From assembly GCA_033439295.1 (NCBI GenBank), contig JAVTLE010000003.1:1860001-1924000 (forward strand): a stretch of DNA of 64,000 nucleotides. Direction: 5' to 3'. The notes below the pieces were generated by a model. That model had not been told where the DNA came from, did not search any database, and saw only the letters and a program-made list of their open reading frames with translations. A program made the position numbers and the translations under genes. Shown piece after piece: positions 61,968 to 64,000 of this stretch. Numbering within the stretch: the stretch's first letter is position 1; each line of letters begins with the position of its first letter. This DNA is from Deuterostichococcus epilithicus (lineage: Eukaryota; Chlorophyta; Trebouxiophyceae; Prasiolales; Stichococcaceae).

Positions 61968-64000
61968 TCAGGCCTCCGGCATCGAGTCCTCCCAGGCGGG
62001 ATGCTCGTCGTGGATGGTACGCAGCGCGCGCCACACGGCGGAGTTGCACTTGAAGCCCGAGCCGAAGGCGATCTGCCACACGCGGTCGCCGCGGTGCACC
62101 GTCTTCTTGCTTTCGATGTTGGACAGCACGTACCTGCGGCCGGCATTTGAAGGCTCAACGGCTTGAAGTAGGCAGGACAGCACGTTTGCAGATCGCGAGA
62201 GCTGGATGCCAGGGCCACCGCCACTGTATTCTTGTGTTCTGACAGCCCGTACCAGCCCCGCCGCCGCGTCATCAAGCCCTGCGCCACTCAGCCCGCTGCA
62301 GCTCCCAGTCACGAGACCGCGAGCCCGTGCGGGGCGCAACGCACCCTCGAGCCGGTGAGGGTGCAGAGCACCAACACATGTGAGGCAACAAGCAATTGCA
62401 TAACGAGCAACAATTCCACAATAAACCTGTAAAGCACAAGAGTAAGACCCACTTTCATATAAAAGCGCACCAGATGGAGGACGATGACACGTTGCCCCAG
62501 CGGAACAGCGCGTCCTTGGACGGCTGCACGTGCTCCGGCGACAGCAGCAGCTGCTTCTCGATCTCCGCAATCACGCCGGCGCCGCCTGGCCGCAGTTGGG
62601 GGAGGCTCGACGTGTTCTGAGGCAGGGCATCGCAAAAGCAAAACGAGCATGCATCAGTCAACAGACAGACACGGCACACCAGCTTCTTCGGACTGTGGCG
62701 GACTGGCAACCACAGCTTGTGCAAGATTTGAGGAAATTCAAGGGACGTGGCAGGTCCAGCGCCCACCCACCGGTGTGTATGCAGAAGTGCTCGAAGGCCA
62801 GTTTGAAGTCTGGGATGTATGGCCTGATGTGCTTCATTCGCAGGCCCTGCGGCATGGTGGGCGACGCAAATCAGTGAAAATCAGTGATTGTTGTGCACTG
62901 TCAGCAGGTTTGTGCACCCTCAGCAGCTGTCGTGGCTTGATGATGCAGTGCACGATGACGCACAAGGTGTGGGTGTATGGCGGAGTTCATCGCACCTTCC
63001 TGCAGATGAGGTTCACGAAGAAGAGCAGCTGCAGGTGCCGCACAACAAACACATCAGGTGTCAATGCCATGCCACAATGAGGGTGCAGTGGGTCTGCTCT
63101 TGAAGCGTCAACAGAGGATCAGAGCGCCAGGTCAGGTCGACGCAGAGACGGAGCAGCACAGGTCTGGGGCTGCACATGATATGCAGTATGAAGGCGCCAG
63201 ACGGACCCACCTGCTCGCTGAGGGGCAGCACCATGGGGCCTAGCGTCGTGATGTTGGCCTTGAGGCTGCCGCCCGCAATGGCCATCAGGTCCCGTGACAG
63301 GTGCACGCCCACCTGCCATTGCACGTGCGGACGGGGCTGGCTCAGGGCTCTCGAACCCGGCATGAAGCTGCCAGGATGGGCTCAGGGCTGACGCCCGACC
63401 CGGCACACAGGCTGACGGCACACAGGCACTCCCTGCAGCGCCGGGGGCAGCCGGGGCCAGCGACCCGAGCCAGCAAAGCAGCAGACAGCCAGACGAACGT
63501 CATCACGGGGTCAGAATGTTGTCCGCAAACCATAACAGGCAACAGTTGATCGCGGCACACGACGACGTTCTGCTCGAGATCCACGCTCAGGAACCATGGT
63601 GATGGCGGCCATCGTGGCCGATCAGTAGATGGGAAGGCCAGCTCCGAGTCGTTGTGCAGCGTACATCCACTGTACACAAAACAATCACACCTAAAAGAAC
63701 AAGCACACCTTGCCGTCCTCGTCCTCACGCTGCACGACGCAGCCGAAGTTGGCATCGGAGGCGCCCATGTGCGTGCGCACCGTGTGCAGCAGCTCGTACT
63801 TTGCCGTCCACCTGTCCCGCCGCCTGCGGTGAAACAGAATCAGAAGGCGTTCAATGGGTGTTTTGCTGTCCGCAGCTCGTGCTGTGCTGCCGGCCTATAC
63901 CGGCGCCTGCACAAGAGGACAGTGGCCAACTCGGATCAAGTTTTGGATCCAAAGGTGATCCGTGAATGCGTGTCTGTGTGCAACAGCTCATCCTTGGCAG
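61968..64000 (-). CDS. 3-ketoacyl-CoA synthase (KCS/FAE1 type), 3' part, runs off the window
   Basis: Condensing enzyme of the ER fatty-acid elongase that makes very-long-chain fatty acids. Exons seen (minus): 63709-63823, 63211-63312, 62996-63028, 62771-62846, 62471-62585, 61968-62133; phases close. They encode [66 protein letters not shown] (holding the catalytic-type His), [15 protein letters not shown] (the catalytic Asn) and [20 protein letters not shown], the hallmark KCS C-terminus, then stop. The N-terminal membrane segments and the active-site Cys are to the right of the window. 63824-64000 looks like intron. Confidence 0.95.

Overview
The window is nuclear DNA from a green alga, most likely a chlorophyte of the Trebouxiophyceae type. 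The signs are GC-rich exons, very high intron density (I count about 120 introns in 64 kb, mostly 100-400 nt), a plant-type kinase beta subunit, a GUN1-like PPR-SMR protein and a 3-ketoacyl-CoA synthase. Genus is a guess. Exon models were built by hand: reading frame, GT/GC donors, AG acceptors and codon phase were joined until the phases closed, and the products were compared from memory with known families. Coordinates given for a gene run from start codon to stop codon and include introns.

Layout, left to right: the last exon of an unidentified + gene (42-134); a mitochondrial glycine-carrier-like protein (1164-3282, +); a SnRK1/AMPK beta subunit (4961-8077, +); ALG11 mannosyltransferase (8897-13257, -); a J-domain protein with a long disordered tail (14014-17316, +); a 22-exon PPR-SMR protein like GUN1 (18676-29313, -); proteasome subunit beta type 2 (30807-32369, -); intraflagellar transport protein IFT122 (33176 to about 41900, -); an ataxin-2 homologue (42567-48954, +); ubiquitin-conjugating enzyme UBC13 (49911-51575, -); a small complex I subunit (52212-52857, +); a 14-3-3 protein (53614-56286, -); an RBM7-like RRM protein (56682-58103, +); a serine carboxypeptidase (58118-61378, -); and the 3' part of a 3-ketoacyl-CoA synthase that runs off the right edge (61968 onward, -).

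These are unrelated housekeeping genes and not a functional cluster. Several are divergent pairs that share short promoters (14-3-3/RRM 395 bp, UBC13/complex I subunit 636 bp, ALG11/J protein 756 bp). Others converge, most tightly RRM/carboxypeptidase, whose stop codons are 14 bp apart. I recognise no transposon, virus-like element, CRISPR array, rRNA or convincing tRNA.

The most interesting signals are in gene structure: an unusually high share of GC-AG introns; decayed copies of PPR-gene exons lying in the neighbouring introns; several long intronic hairpins, one with arms of about 37 nt; an 11-nt microexon in the carboxypeptidase; and IFT122 in a lineage where many relatives have no known flagellum. 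Two single-base frame breaks in otherwise consistent genes, and one N at 16470, look like draft-sequence errors. I did not find a new biological system.
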